IMG/VR virus record: IMGVR_UViG_3300032246_002821
Span: 118,954-182,953 of that record
Length of the DNA stretch: 64,000 nucleotides
Source of the DNA: a virus
Strand: one strand, 5' to 3'
The translations under genes and the position numbers were made by a program. The notes beneath the pieces were generated by a model. That model saw nothing but the letters and a program-made list of their open reading frames with translations. It did no database searches and had not been told where the DNA came from. Below, piece by piece: positions 46,201 to 55,351 of the stretch (position 1 is the stretch's first letter; each line of letters starts with the position of its first letter).

Positions 46201-46857
46201 TTATACTGGCACTTCTTCCCAAGCCATTGAACCAAAGAAACCGTTGGTGTTGGCCACTGTGCTCAAGTAGAAACAAGCGTAACCAGTTGGAGGAATGACG
46301 ATACTGCCTTCCAGATCCACCAAAGCTGTTGGTGTCTGACCAGTTGAAGTAGCAGCAACAGTACCAACCCAACCCAGTGTGTACACAGGATATGTGGTTA
46401 CTGGAGCAGTTGTGGTGATACCTGGTGTGGCAACTGAGTACAGTGCAGCAACCGATGCTGGACCGTTGATGTAGTTGTTACGTACTGTTACAGCAGTTGT
46501 GGTGATCAGCGGTAGTGCTGAAAAACCTATACCGATACTGACTACTGAAGCAGCAGCAGGGGCAATGGGGAAGCTGTAACCTACTTTTTGCAGTACACAG
46601 TTGACAGTTGAACCTGGAGGATTGTAAAGCACCAGACCAGTGTAAGCTGTGGCAGTTACCAGTCCCAGTGCGGTGGCTGTGACACCAGTGGCACCTGATA
46701 GTGCGCCGGAAAACAAGTTACGGCGGTATGCTGTTTCGTAATAACGACCGTGCAGTTCACTGACGATCATATCACCCTGGTTACCCTGACGAATCGGAGG
46801 GTTAGTGCCGGGTGTTGCACTCTGTGCGATTGGACCTACTTGTCCCTGAATAATCAT
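46201..46857 (-). CDS. Structural protein, probably abundant
   Basis: A 218-residue protein starting MIIQGQVGPIAQSATPGTNP, with GDMIVSELHGRYYETAYR and a beta-rich, Ala/Thr/Val-rich remainder (VGYSFPIAPAAASVVSIGIG). It resembles a small structural protein of marine myoviruses. It is followed by a strong terminator, suggesting high expression. Confidence 0.65.
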   Translation of the reverse strand: MIIQGQVGPIAQSATPGTNPPIRQGNQGDMIVSELHGRYYETAYRRNLFSGALSGATGVTATALGLVTATAYTGLVLYNPPGSTVNCVLQKVGYSFPIAPAAASVVSIGIGFSALPLITTTAVTVRNNYINGPASVAALYSVATPGITTTAPVTTYPVYTLGWVGTVAATSTGQTPTALVDLEGSIVIPPTGYACFYLSTVANTNGFFGSMAWEEVPV

Positions 46858-47378
46858 AATCTAAACTCCTGTGTATTTGGATTAGTCAAATCTGACCTGA
46901 GTTGGTTCAAGTCATCCATGTTTATATTTAGCCCTTGGGCTAGGATAATGTTCATCGTCTGCAATTCTGTCAGCATCGCTAGTTGAATTTCCATCAATTT
47001 TTGTAGATTTCCACCAGTTTCCTGTGTGGCGTTTTCCTCGTTTCCTACCGCACCGAAATCCAGTGCACCTATGCTGGTATCATAGAATACGTTGATGATA
47101 TCCGTGCTGGAATGAGCAGATGTATCATAAGTTAGCAGCACTATGCTTGATGTCAAAGGTGCTCCGCCTGCGGCAGTGCTTGCGCCCACGATACCATTGG
47201 ATGGGGTCGCAACACCTAAACCAGCTGCGCCTGGTGCATAGATTATGGCATTTCTTGTGACATTTATCACGGCATACAATTTGCTGATATCGAAAAAAGG
47301 AAATGCGCTGAAATCCAGATATCCCACACCAGCTGTTCCTGGAACAAATGTTGGGGCAAAAGAAAGTAATTGTTTCAT
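46854..47378 (-). CDS. Structural protein (174 aa)
   Basis: A 174-residue protein: a beta-rich N-terminal half (FVPGTAGVGYLDFSAFPFFD, IIYAPGAAGLGVA) and a helical C-terminus (LQKLMEIQLAMLTELQTMNI) that could form a trimeric coiled coil. The stop overlaps the next start by 4 bases. Probably a fibre-associated virion protein. Confidence 0.65.
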   Translation of the reverse strand: MKQLLSFAPTFVPGTAGVGYLDFSAFPFFDISKLYAVINVTRNAIIYAPGAAGLGVATPSNGIVGASTAAGGAPLTSSIVLLTYDTSAHSSTDIINVFYDTSIGALDFGAVGNEENATQETGGNLQKLMEIQLAMLTELQTMNIILAQGLNINMDDLNQLRSDLTNPNTQEFRL

Positions 47379-47387
47379 TTATCGTCC

Positions 47388-47621
47388 TTACATGGCCAAC
47401 TGGAACGCCAGCAGCGTATTTAGATTGGGGATAGCTACACCGTTCTGGTAAAAACCACCTGTGACAGTGACGTTGCTTGCTGCCACGTTACCAGAATAAG
47501 TGATGGCCGATACACCAGCAACACTGGCTGGTCCCCAGGCATTCTTGGTGCTGTTGTAGGCATATACGACACCATTTATAGTGGTGGTCTGTCCATTGAT
47601 GGGGTTTACTGGCCAAGCCAT
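47388..47621 (-). CDS. Small fibre-connector-like protein
   Basis: A 77-residue protein, MAWPVNPINGQTTTINGVVY with the short N-terminal signature (NPxNGQTT-NGVxY) shared with fibre proteins, then AYNSTKNAWGPASV and a Val/Ala-rich end. Probably a trimmed fibre or fibre-attachment protein. Confidence 0.55.
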   Translation of the reverse strand: MAWPVNPINGQTTTINGVVYAYNSTKNAWGPASVAGVSAITYSGNVAASNVTVTGGFYQNGVAIPNLNTLLAFQLAM

Positions 47622-47638
47622 TGTGTTCTCCTGTCAGC

Positions 47639-47646
47639 TATTTATT
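47639..47646 (-). promoter_or_regulatory. T4-type late promoter (minus)
   Basis: Minus-strand AATAAATA, then GCTGACAGGAGAACAC and ATG 47621 with a clear AGGAG. Confidence 0.7.
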
Positions 47647-47917
47647 AAATTCCCGGAGGTGTCATGGCTGGCAGTTCTGGTTGTGTATCAGCGTAAACTA
47701 GATCGGCTGCTTGTACCACAGCATCCACGCTGGCAGGCATACTGGTGATGTCAGGATCTGCCACCATACGGCGCACTTCGTTCTGGTAGATCTCCTGTTT
47801 GGCAGCATTGATCCTGGCCCTGACAAAGTTATCGGCCCATTCGTGCGGGTCAGCTGCGAAATAACGCAGCACTTTCCAGTCCAGATCTGTCAATTCTATT
47901 GTTATAGTATGGCTCAT
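47645..47917 (-). CDS. Small conserved phage protein
   Basis: A 90-residue protein, MSHTITIELTDLDWKVLRYF, then AADPHEWADNFVRARINAAK and a helical C-terminus. The DPHEWADN stretch occurs in a small conserved phage family near tail genes. Function unknown. Confidence 0.7.
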   Translation of the reverse strand: MSHTITIELTDLDWKVLRYFAADPHEWADNFVRARINAAKQEIYQNEVRRMVADPDITSMPASVDAVVQAADLVYADTQPELPAMTPPGI

Positions 47918-47928
47918 ATTGTCTTCCT

Positions 47929-48510
47929 TTAAGCTATCTGATATCCGCAGAACATACTGCTGTTGTCCAGGTAATATTGTACAGTGACACTCGCATTCAC
48001 GTATATCACGTAATTAACATAATCTCCAGCAGTGAGATAAAAAATATCATTTATGCCACCATGGGCTGCATAACCACTGCTGTAATAGGTCCTGCCACGG
48101 ATCCTGTAAGGTCCGCCTGTTGCGGCATTATGCACTTGCTTGGCTGTAAAACTGCCATTTATCCAGAATGTGGGATGGAAATAATCCAGATCAGTGCCAC
48201 CCTGTTTTACCACATAAGCACTGGCCATGAAATGGTATATTCCTGTCACAGGTGCTGTGAATCTGCCGTTGTTGGTATTATAATCTCCCAGATTATCTGA
48301 ATAACTGCCAGCAAATATCATGGTATTCCAGGCGGCGTTGCTGCCAAAATTTATATTACTACCAGTGGATCCCTGTGCGTAGAAAAAACTGCGTTTATTT
48401 TGCAGTGGCAATCCAGTGTCACTGACATTGAAACCAGTGAAGTTATTGGTGGTTATGCTCACTGCACTGTTGCTGGATCTTATTATCGCGCCGTTCACAT
48501 CGAATACCAT
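47929..48510 (-). CDS. C1q-like receptor-binding protein 1
   Basis: A 193-residue protein with a C1q/TNF-like pattern: NGRFTAPVTGIYHFMASAYV (family GRFTAPxxGxYxF), then LTAGDYVNYVIYVN and a final SSMFCGYQI strand. The fold trimerises at fibre tips. First of three tandem relatives. ATG 48510 (MVFDVNGAI) overlaps the upstream gene. Confidence 0.7.
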   Translation of the reverse strand: MVFDVNGAIIRSSNSAVSITTNNFTGFNVSDTGLPLQNKRSFFYAQGSTGSNINFGSNAAWNTMIFAGSYSDNLGDYNTNNGRFTAPVTGIYHFMASAYVVKQGGTDLDYFHPTFWINGSFTAKQVHNAATGGPYRIRGRTYYSSGYAAHGGINDIFYLTAGDYVNYVIYVNASVTVQYYLDNSSMFCGYQIA

Positions 48511-48511
48511 A

Positions 48512-49117
48512 TCAAGACCCCAGATACACACCGCTCATATTGCTATGAGCGTCGTAAGTTGACATGACAGTCGCTCCTCCTGAATACCACCAGGCTTCCA
48601 CATAATCCGCCGCTGTGAGATATAGTATCTCACAGAAATCGGTATCGTGTCCATAGCTGCCCAGGTAACCGTATTGCCTGATACGATATATGGTGCTGGG
48701 TCGTCTGGTGGTCTGGCTACCATTCACGTACAATACTGGATGGCAATAACAGTTATAATTGACTCCGTCACCAGAGTAGATATAGTTGTGTACTTTGATC
48801 AGATAATAACCGGTCCAAGGAGCAGTGAAACGGTAGTTGACCAGATCGTAACAACTGTTGACATTGCGATATCCAGCACCCCCGGTGTATGCGAATGCCA
48901 GTTTGCCCCAGGTGCCCAGACTGACGGGAGCAGACCAAGCTGCTGCTGCTGCATTATAACCTACCATGAACAGCGGAGTGGCTAGACTGCCATCACTCTT
49001 GAGCGGACTGCTGGTCCGGCCGGCGCTGTCTTGGACAAACAATGTGTTGTTGGCTGCATCTGTGGCATAGAAGCTGGTGTTTCCTGTGAGCAGTGTTCCG
49101 TTGACATTGATAGGCAT
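48512..49117 (-). CDS. C1q-like receptor-binding protein 2
   Basis: A 201-residue C1q-like protein starting MPINVNGTLLTGNTSFY. The core RFTAPWTGYYLIKVHNYIYS and LTAADYVEAWWYSGGATVM are as in proteins 1 and 3, but surface stretches differ. ATG 49117 overlaps the stop of protein 3 by one base. Confidence 0.7.
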   Translation of the reverse strand: MPINVNGTLLTGNTSFYATDAANNTLFVQDSAGRTSSPLKSDGSLATPLFMVGYNAAAAAWSAPVSLGTWGKLAFAYTGGAGYRNVNSCYDLVNYRFTAPWTGYYLIKVHNYIYSGDGVNYNCYCHPVLYVNGSQTTRRPSTIYRIRQYGYLGSYGHDTDFCEILYLTAADYVEAWWYSGGATVMSTYDAHSNMSGVYLGS

Positions 49118-49692
49118 TATCCCACGAACACTCCTGCGAAACAAGTAAATAACGGTGTATAGTAGCCCAGTGTACCGGTTATGCCGTGAGGTTCCACATA
49201 ATCGCCAGCTATGAGATTTATCACTTCTTCCATCTGGTTATCTATGTTATAGTTTGCCACGTAACCATAACCCACAATACGATATACCGAATTATTACCA
49301 CGCCTTGTGGCAGTGTTTCCGTTGACTGCGAATGCGGTGTGCGTATAATTGTTATTGTATCCATAACTGGTGAATACGAACAGATAAGGTCCGCTTATGG
49401 GCGCAGTGAACCTGCCTTTGTTTGTCACTGTATCATAACAGTTGTTTACATTGACAACAGTGTTCAACAGATTGTAACTCATGCTACCGAAAAGAGCAGT
49501 ATTCAATGCTATGCTAGTACCATCGGTTCCACCTGCTATGAAAGCAGGCCTGGCATTCTGGGTCACTCGGGTATAGCTCTGTCCACCATAGCTGGCTATG
49601 GCTTGCTCTAATATGGTGGTGCTGTTGACGTCTTTGATACGAAATGCACTGTTACCACCTTCTATGCTACCACCACCTGCTACTATGGGCAT
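49117..49692 (-). CDS. C1q-like receptor-binding protein 3
   Basis: A 191-residue C1q-like protein starting MPIVAGGGSIEGGNSAFRIK. Core GRFTAPISGPYLFVFTSYGY, NGNTATRRGNNSVYRIVGYG and LIAGDYVEPHGI. The RR-NNSVYRI stretch is close to protein 2 (RRPSTIYRI), pointing to duplication. Confidence 0.7.
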   Translation of the reverse strand: MPIVAGGGSIEGGNSAFRIKDVNSTTILEQAIASYGGQSYTRVTQNARPAFIAGGTDGTSIALNTALFGSMSYNLLNTVVNVNNCYDTVTNKGRFTAPISGPYLFVFTSYGYNNNYTHTAFAVNGNTATRRGNNSVYRIVGYGYVANYNIDNQMEEVINLIAGDYVEPHGITGTLGYYTPLFTCFAGVFVG

Positions 49693-49694
49693 TC

Positions 49695-51608
49695 TTATGT
49701 TCCTTTTTTAGCAGGCACTGTGGTTGGATCCACTTCTGTGAGATTGAATTTATAAACTTTTTTACGCCTGTTGTTGTAGATGAACAGATCATCCTCGCCT
49801 TCCACTATTGTCCAGTCACCTATGCCATTGCTCAGTTCCAAGTCACCTGTGTAAATGATGTTCCATCTGCTGGTAGGGCTGCCCAGATTATATGTGACGT
49901 TGGCGATAGGCAGGATGGTTTTAGTGTAAACGTTACCGCTGCTGTCTATACTGGCAGCGTTGGCACCCACGCTCAGAGATCCTGTGCTGGTCTGAGTGAC
50001 TACGTTGATGTTACCGTAGATATAACTGCTGCCCAGGATTGTCTGGCTACCCACTGTCTGACTTCCAGTTATGGTCTGGCTTCCTGTGATGGCTGTGCCA
50101 CTGCTGTTGAATGTCACAATAGGCGTATTGACACTTCCGAAATTGAAATATATGGGACCATTAGGCGCGGCACTTATGCTGGTGGTACCGGCAACGATAC
50201 CAGCCGGACTCCTGGTATACAGATCCACCCAATAGCTGCTGACCCCGTCACTGACCCTGGTATACAAAGTATCGGTGCTGGTATCATACCATTGATCGCC
50301 GGGCCTGGCGCTGGCTGGAGAACTGGCGCTGGCATTATATAGGATAGCTTCAGGAAAGTTCAGTATGTCCAGCCAATAGCTGCTTACGCCGTCACTGATC
50401 CTGGTGTACAAGGTATCAGTGCTGTTGTCATACCATTGATCTCCCACGTTGGGATTAGCTGGTGCTGATGAACTGGTAGTGAATTTTACAAAATTGCTCT
50501 TGTCGCTGATGTCCAACCAAAATGTGCTGGTGCCGTCTGTGAAATAAGTGTACAGGCTGTCTGTGCTTGTGTCGTACCATTGATCACCCACGTTGGGACT
50601 GGCAGGGCTTGACACGCTAGTGGTATATACTTGAGCGTTCCTGGTCACCCCGCCTTTGCTCAATGTTGTGTAGTTGACAGTGGTGGCGCTGACGTTTCCT
50701 ATGGTAGCAGTATTTGTCACTACCAGGTTGGCAAAACTGTTGGGCTGATTGGTGATGTCGACCCAGATGGTATTATTGGCACCATCCAGGATATATTCAT
50801 AGAGTATATCTGTCGTGGTGTTATACCAGGTATCGCCCACATTAGGATTGCTCGGTGGACTACTTGAGGTGCTGTGCTTGATGAAGGTGGAGGCTCCACC
50901 CACAGTGACATTACCACTGATTGCCAGATTACCGCCCACAAACAGATTTCCAGTGACACCGGCGCCGCCCACTACCTGCAGGGCACCGCTTGTGGTGCTA
51001 GTGGCTGTGACTCCGCTGTTGGCTACCAGGTTTCCAGCATACTCTGTCACTCTGAGCACTTCGCTGCTGAGGAAGGTGGTGTTGCCTGTGACTGTCAAAT
51101 TACCGGCGACGAACAGATTTCCGCCTATGCCAGCACCGCCAGCCACAGTGAATGCGCCAGTGCTGCTGTTAGTGCTGGCCGTGGTGCTGAGAATGTTTAA
51201 ATTATTTGTGGTACTGGTAAAATAATTTAAGATGGTGCTGTACAGATTGCTAAACTGTATGGGACTGGTGCCCACTTGTACGTTACCAGCATTGCCGGGA
51301 ATATAATAGAATACGTTGCCGCTGACAGTGCCTGCTTCCACGAATGTCAGCGCACCGCCGCTGATTTCCCTGTAATCATTAAAATCGCTGGTGCGATACC
51401 AGGTACCGTTGCTGCCGGTACCAAGCGTTGTCACACGGAAGATGCCGTTTTCTGTAGGATCTGTCTGGGACCTGACCAGGACACGGTCGTTGGCGACAAG
51501 ACTTACCCCATCCACCACATTGGGCGCACCACCAGTGAGATTGACATTGGTAGTGGTAGCTGCACGAACGCTGTCTTTGTAGTCAGTAACTAACCGGGTA
51601 AGAGCCAT
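49695..51608 (-). CDS. Modular tail fibre with four WY-modules
   Basis: A 637-residue fibre protein starting MALTRLVTDYKDSVRAATTT. N-terminal head VDGVSLVANDRVLVRSQTDP is a common fibre-attachment domain. Then two shared modules (STGAFTVAGGAGIGGNLFV, SGALQVVGGAGVTGNLFVGG) and four copies of P-GDQWYDTSTDTLYTRVSDG. A C-terminal basic end (NNRRKKVYKFNLTEV) is unusual. Structural. Confidence 0.65.
   Translation of the reverse strand: MALTRLVTDYKDSVRAATTTNVNLTGGAPNVVDGVSLVANDRVLVRSQTDPTENGIFRVTTLGTGSNGTWYRTSDFNDYREISGGALTFVEAGTVSGNVFYYIPGNAGNVQVGTSPIQFSNLYSTILNYFTSTTNNLNILSTTASTNSSTGAFTVAGGAGIGGNLFVAGNLTVTGNTTFLSSEVLRVTEYAGNLVANSGVTATSTTSGALQVVGGAGVTGNLFVGGNLAISGNVTVGGASTFIKHSTSSSPPSNPNVGDTWYNTTTDILYEYILDGANNTIWVDITNQPNSFANLVVTNTATIGNVSATTVNYTTLSKGGVTRNAQVYTTSVSSPASPNVGDQWYDTSTDSLYTYFTDGTSTFWLDISDKSNFVKFTTSSSAPANPNVGDQWYDNSTDTLYTRISDGVSSYWLDILNFPEAILYNASASSPASARPGDQWYDTSTDTLYTRVSDGVSSYWVDLYTRSPAGIVAGTTSISAAPNGPIYFNFGSVNTPIVTFNSSGTAITGSQTITGSQTVGSQTILGSSYIYGNINVVTQTSTGSLSVGANAASIDSSGNVYTKTILPIANVTYNLGSPTSRWNIIYTGDLELSNGIGDWTIVEGEDDLFIYNNRRKKVYKFNLTEVDPTTVPAKKGT
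50222..50860 (-). repeat. Four WY-module repeats in a fibre gene
   Basis: Four imperfect copies of about 95 bases (near 50228-50318, 50370-50462, 50516-50603 and 50760-50858) encoding P-x2-GDxWY-xT(S/T)TD-xLY-x3-DG-x4-W(L/V)D. They offer homology for expansion or contraction. Confidence 0.7.
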
Positions 51609-51633
51609 GATTTATCCTTGCCCAGTATTTAAC

Positions 51634-52557
51634 TCAAAGCCTGCCCACTACAACTTCGATCACGCCTGTTTCACCGTCAAAGTTTTCCAATGCTTTACCG
51701 ATCACGCTACCTAGGACTGGATTAGTTTCTGCACGAGCAGTACCATCGCCATTGCTGACCATCATCTGGCCTTGGCGTACTGTGCCTGTTACCTTACAAG
51801 GAACACGACCTGTCAGTGCCAGCTGAACCTGTGTGATATTTTCCAGGCCTGAGTTCATCAAATAGGCTGGAGCAGTGGATACCACACCAGCAACTGCTGT
51901 ACTGGCATCTATAGAACTGATGGTCACTTCACTTTCGCCACCGAAATCCAACACAGTGCCTGGTTCATATTCAGCATCGCTGGTGTAACACTCGGCCAAG
52001 TCGGCGTATTTTGCTGTTGTACTGGTGCCCAGGAAGTTTACTGCATATACGTTGTTCCAGTACGCAGTGGTCGTGCCTAAATTGACACTTGCGTTGCTGA
52101 TAGGCGCCAATGTATTAGTTACTGTGGTATTACCACCAACAAACAAGTTGCTGCCGATACCAACACCACCAGTGACAGTCAATGCGCCTGACGTACTGCT
52201 TGTAGATTGAGTTGTCTGTGATATCCAAGTGTTACCACTTGCGGCTACACGAAAATATTCAGTACCCTGGCTAGTGATACCTACCACACCTGTGCTAGGA
52301 TTGAAAATGCCAGTGTTTTTATCTGCTATCCAGGTATAGGCCGGATCCAAGGGGCCGTCCGTGTCGTTACCGAATATCTGAGCGCCATCTGTGCTGAAAA
52401 ATATGTTACCTAGAAAGTAAACATTGGCAGCAAAGCTGGCAGGCACCGCACCTGTGCTTACGATAGTTCCTGTGGTAGTGATATTACCGTTAGCTGCATC
52501 TATGCTTAGACCGCCTACTTGTAGTCCGTTGTGAATATTAAAATAACTGTTGGCCAT
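51634..52557 (-). CDS. Tail fibre with conserved AECYTSDAEYEPGT domain
   Basis: A 307-residue protein. The N-terminal half has NIHNGLQVGGLSIDAANGN and one shared module (SGALTVTGGVGIGSNLFVGG). The C-terminal 130 residues (AKYADLAECYTSDAEYEPG, LDFGGESEVTI, APAYLMNSGL, ALTGRVPCKVTGTV, GSVIGKALENFDGE) are a highly conserved fibre end in T4-like marine phages, of unknown exact role, perhaps autoprocessing like peptidase G2. Confidence 0.7.
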   Translation of the reverse strand: MANSYFNIHNGLQVGGLSIDAANGNITTTGTIVSTGAVPASFAANVYFLGNIFFSTDGAQIFGNDTDGPLDPAYTWIADKNTGIFNPSTGVVGITSQGTEYFRVAASGNTWISQTTQSTSSTSGALTVTGGVGIGSNLFVGGNTTVTNTLAPISNASVNLGTTTAYWNNVYAVNFLGTSTTAKYADLAECYTSDAEYEPGTVLDFGGESEVTISSIDASTAVAGVVSTAPAYLMNSGLENITQVQLALTGRVPCKVTGTVRQGQMMVSNGDGTARAETNPVLGSVIGKALENFDGETGVIEVVVGRL

Positions 52558-52578
52558 GATTCCATCTCCTCTATGGCA

Positions 52579-54969
52579 TTAAATCGGCATATAAATCTGT
52601 TGTACTTTGGCGAAGCTGGCTACACTGCTGTTGGCATATAGTCTGGCTGTGCTACCGCTGACGTTAGCATAAAAATTACAGAAGCTGACACCGTTGGCGC
52701 TCACCACACCATAAGTTTGCACAGTGGCGTTGCTGTTGCCTGTAACCAGTATTACTTCTGCCATCTGGAAGTTATAGTTGGTGTAATCCTGCATACTGAC
52801 AACATATTTTGCACCACGGAAAACAGTATTATCAAAGCTGTCTATGATGGTGGGAGTATTAGCGGCACAACTGGTGTTGCCTGCTACCGGGCTTATACCG
52901 CCGCCAAAGTAATTGCCGTTGATATTAGCTATGTGCCTGATGAGATTGTTGCTTACTATAGCCACATTGGCTGTGGTACCACCGGTATCGCTCACTTGTA
53001 CATAACTGTTGTTTTGGCTGATACTTGTGACCGAGGCAGTGGTAACGATGCTACGTGCGTCTATGATATCAGTGCTGAGAGGTGCTTCTGTGAACGTTAG
53101 TGTAGTTCCTACCACACTATAAGCTGTGAGAGGTATCTGGATCACACCGTTGATAGCGACAATAGTACCGTTGGTTGTTGTTGACTGGCTAAGAGTGAAA
53201 GCTGTCTGACTACCATTACCTGTGAAGCTATCAGCTGTGATGGTAGTGAACGAACTGCCTGTACCGCTCCAAGCACTGGTTCCACTGTTGTAAAATTCCA
53301 ACTGATTGGATTGATTGTTGTAACGAATCATACCAGCAGCACCAGTAGGACGCTGACCGGTCGTACCAGCTGGGATGATCATGCTATCTGTGCTGTTTAC
53401 TTGTAAGCTAGCACCTGTTGTGATAACACCAGGTGCTACTTTGATGCCCACTTGTCCTGTTGCACCATTGGTTACCAACAGATTTTGATATCCATTGGTC
53501 CAGTTTCCTTGCACTATCAGGTTAGCTGTAAGACCCGAGGGGTTCACGTTCAGATTGCCGTTCACACCCAAATATTTGTTGAGATCCGAACCTGTCAGTG
53601 GGTAAACGTTATTGTTGTACATATTAGGCGCGACAACAGAACTGGTGGCAACGATATTTGCTCCACCATATATGTTACCAGATACACCTGCGCCACCATT
53701 TACAACCAATGCACCTGTTGTTGTGCCAGTGCTACTGATATTGCTGGCAGCAAATATATTTCCACCCACGTTCAAAGTGCCGCTGATGCCAGCACCACCC
53801 GAAACAACCACTGCACCAGTGCTGGTAGTAGTGCTGCTGTTTCCGCTCAGTGCGATCAGGTTTCCTAGCTTTAAAGTGTCGTATATTATGCTTGCGTTGC
53901 CCAGATCCACGGTATTTGTAGGTTCTGTTTTGATATTGCTGAACAGATACCAAGCGTTGTCCAAATGGTTTCTAGTTAAACCAGTGTGGTTATATCCCAC
54001 CACGTTATCTAATTTTTGTGAATAAAAACCGATTTCGTAATTGTAATTGGATTCATCTGCTTGTAGATAAACCAGTGGAGCGTTGACTATAAGTTGATTA
54101 TAACCTATAGATGTTATGTTTGCGACAGTGAGGTTTCCTCTGATGTAGCTGTCGCCGCCTGCGTAAAAACCGCCGGTTATCTGCAGAGCACCTTGGCCAG
54201 AACCATAACTGTTGGCAGTGCCAGTGAGAGTAGCGGTGCTAGCTGTTAAAGCTGCACCAGTATTACCTATGGTACCAGCATTGACTGTGACAGCAGTAAG
54301 GGTGCCGTTGACCTGTGCTGTACCGGTAGTAAGTGTGGTAAAATTACCAGTATTTGCGCTGTTGGCACCGATAGCACCGGTGTGATAACCAATATGTTGG
54401 CCACCGCTGCTGGTTGTAACGCTTGTGGCAACAATGGTATTGGGTGTAGTTGCGCCTATCGTGATATTATCTAATGTACCACCAGTGATGCTGACATTAC
54501 CACTGACCAAATTGGTTACAGTGCTGGTTCCCACAGTGGAGTTATTGACTTTTATTCCATAAGCCTGCAGATTGGCATAGCCACTGTTGTTGATAGCGCC
54601 TAGGGTGCTACCTGCACTGGTTTCCGTGGTATACTGTAGCTGGAATTGTTTGTTACCTTCTTCCCAGACAAACGCTGTATTGGTCTGGTTACCTCTGGCC
54701 ATTACCAGACCCACATCATAACTGGGTGCCCCTGATTGGTTTCTGTTCAATACCAATAGCGGATCAGCTATGACCAGGTTGGTTGCATCCAGTGTCTCAG
54801 TAGTGCCATTGACAGTGAGATTTCCACCTATGACCAAATTACCAGCATAGGTCAAACTGTTGGCCCATAGCCCACCAGTGATACTGTAGGGTACGATCTT
54901 GGTAGCAGCATCTATATCACTGTTATAGACCTGGTTATTTCTTATTCTTGTTAATGCACTACCTACCAT
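52579..54969 (-). CDS. Large tail fibre (796 aa)
   Basis: The longest gene in the window. N-terminal MVGSALTRIRNNQVYNSDID, GGNLTVNGTTETLDATNLVI and AFVWEEGNKQFQLQYTTE are signatures of T4-like marine tail fibres. Shared modules include STGAVVVSGGAGISGTLNV and TTGALVVNGGAGVSGNIYG. The C-terminal 200 residues (FTGNGSQTAFTLSQ, VAINGVIQIPLTAYSV) recur in the 57848 fibre. Confidence 0.75.
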   Translation of the reverse strand: MVGSALTRIRNNQVYNSDIDAATKIVPYSITGGLWANSLTYAGNLVIGGNLTVNGTTETLDATNLVIADPLLVLNRNQSGAPSYDVGLVMARGNQTNTAFVWEEGNKQFQLQYTTETSAGSTLGAINNSGYANLQAYGIKVNNSTVGTSTVTNLVSGNVSITGGTLDNITIGATTPNTIVATSVTTSSGGQHIGYHTGAIGANSANTGNFTTLTTGTAQVNGTLTAVTVNAGTIGNTGAALTASTATLTGTANSYGSGQGALQITGGFYAGGDSYIRGNLTVANITSIGYNQLIVNAPLVYLQADESNYNYEIGFYSQKLDNVVGYNHTGLTRNHLDNAWYLFSNIKTEPTNTVDLGNASIIYDTLKLGNLIALSGNSSTTTSTGAVVVSGGAGISGTLNVGGNIFAASNISSTGTTTGALVVNGGAGVSGNIYGGANIVATSSVVAPNMYNNNVYPLTGSDLNKYLGVNGNLNVNPSGLTANLIVQGNWTNGYQNLLVTNGATGQVGIKVAPGVITTGASLQVNSTDSMIIPAGTTGQRPTGAAGMIRYNNQSNQLEFYNSGTSAWSGTGSSFTTITADSFTGNGSQTAFTLSQSTTTNGTIVAINGVIQIPLTAYSVVGTTLTFTEAPLSTDIIDARSIVTTASVTSISQNNSYVQVSDTGGTTANVAIVSNNLIRHIANINGNYFGGGISPVAGNTSCAANTPTIIDSFDNTVFRGAKYVVSMQDYTNYNFQMAEVILVTGNSNATVQTYGVVSANGVSFCNFYANVSGSTARLYANSSVASFAKVQQIYMPI

Positions 54970-54989
54970 CTGGCAACTCCAATATCAGA

Positions 54990-54997
54990 TATTTATC
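54990..54997 (-). promoter_or_regulatory. T4-type late promoter (minus), in a palindrome
   Basis: Minus-strand GATAAATA within TCAGATA-AA-TATCTGA, before ATG 54969. Palindrome and promoter coincide, as at 37866, but the RBS is outside it. Confidence 0.65.
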
Positions 54998-55009
54998 TGA
55001 CGGAGTGTT

Positions 55010-55348
55010 TTATTGGAGCTCGTAGAGTTGGTCCTCTATCCTCTGTAGGTTATCCAGGATCAGATCGGGATCGTAATCCTCGTGTACGATGGATTCTGCG
55101 TCCAATCTGCCTTCGTTTTCCAATATCATTTTTTTGAATGTCCAGGCTTGTATCAGATGGTCGATCAACTTTGTGTCCGTGATCACATCGCCCGGTTCTA
55201 CCATCCTGGGTTCTGCCGGTTCCACGAAACCTTTGTTAGTATGCCAATGCACACTGCGATATTTGCCAGCCAAACTGGTGCAATCCACAGACAATTTCAA
55301 ATTGTCTATCATCACTTGATTTTCTTCCACTAAAACTATAGCAAACAT
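55010..55348 (-). CDS. Small tail-associated protein
   Basis: A 112-residue protein starting MFAIVLVEENQVMIDNLKLS, with SVDCTSLAGKYRSVHWHTNK (a segment common in phage DUF4376-like proteins) and an acidic helical C-terminus (LILDNLQRIEDQLYELQ). AGAGG precedes ATG 55348. It lies between two fibre genes. Confidence 0.65.
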   Translation of the reverse strand: MFAIVLVEENQVMIDNLKLSVDCTSLAGKYRSVHWHTNKGFVEPAEPRMVEPGDVITDTKLIDHLIQAWTFKKMILENEGRLDAESIVHEDYDPDLILDNLQRIEDQLYELQ

Positions 55349-55351
55349 TGA

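Noticed and set aside
49644-50342. Plus-strand open frame of 232 codons in the fibre region
   Set aside because: Its Cys/His-rich translation is a shadow of the Thr/Ser-rich fibre genes on the minus strand.
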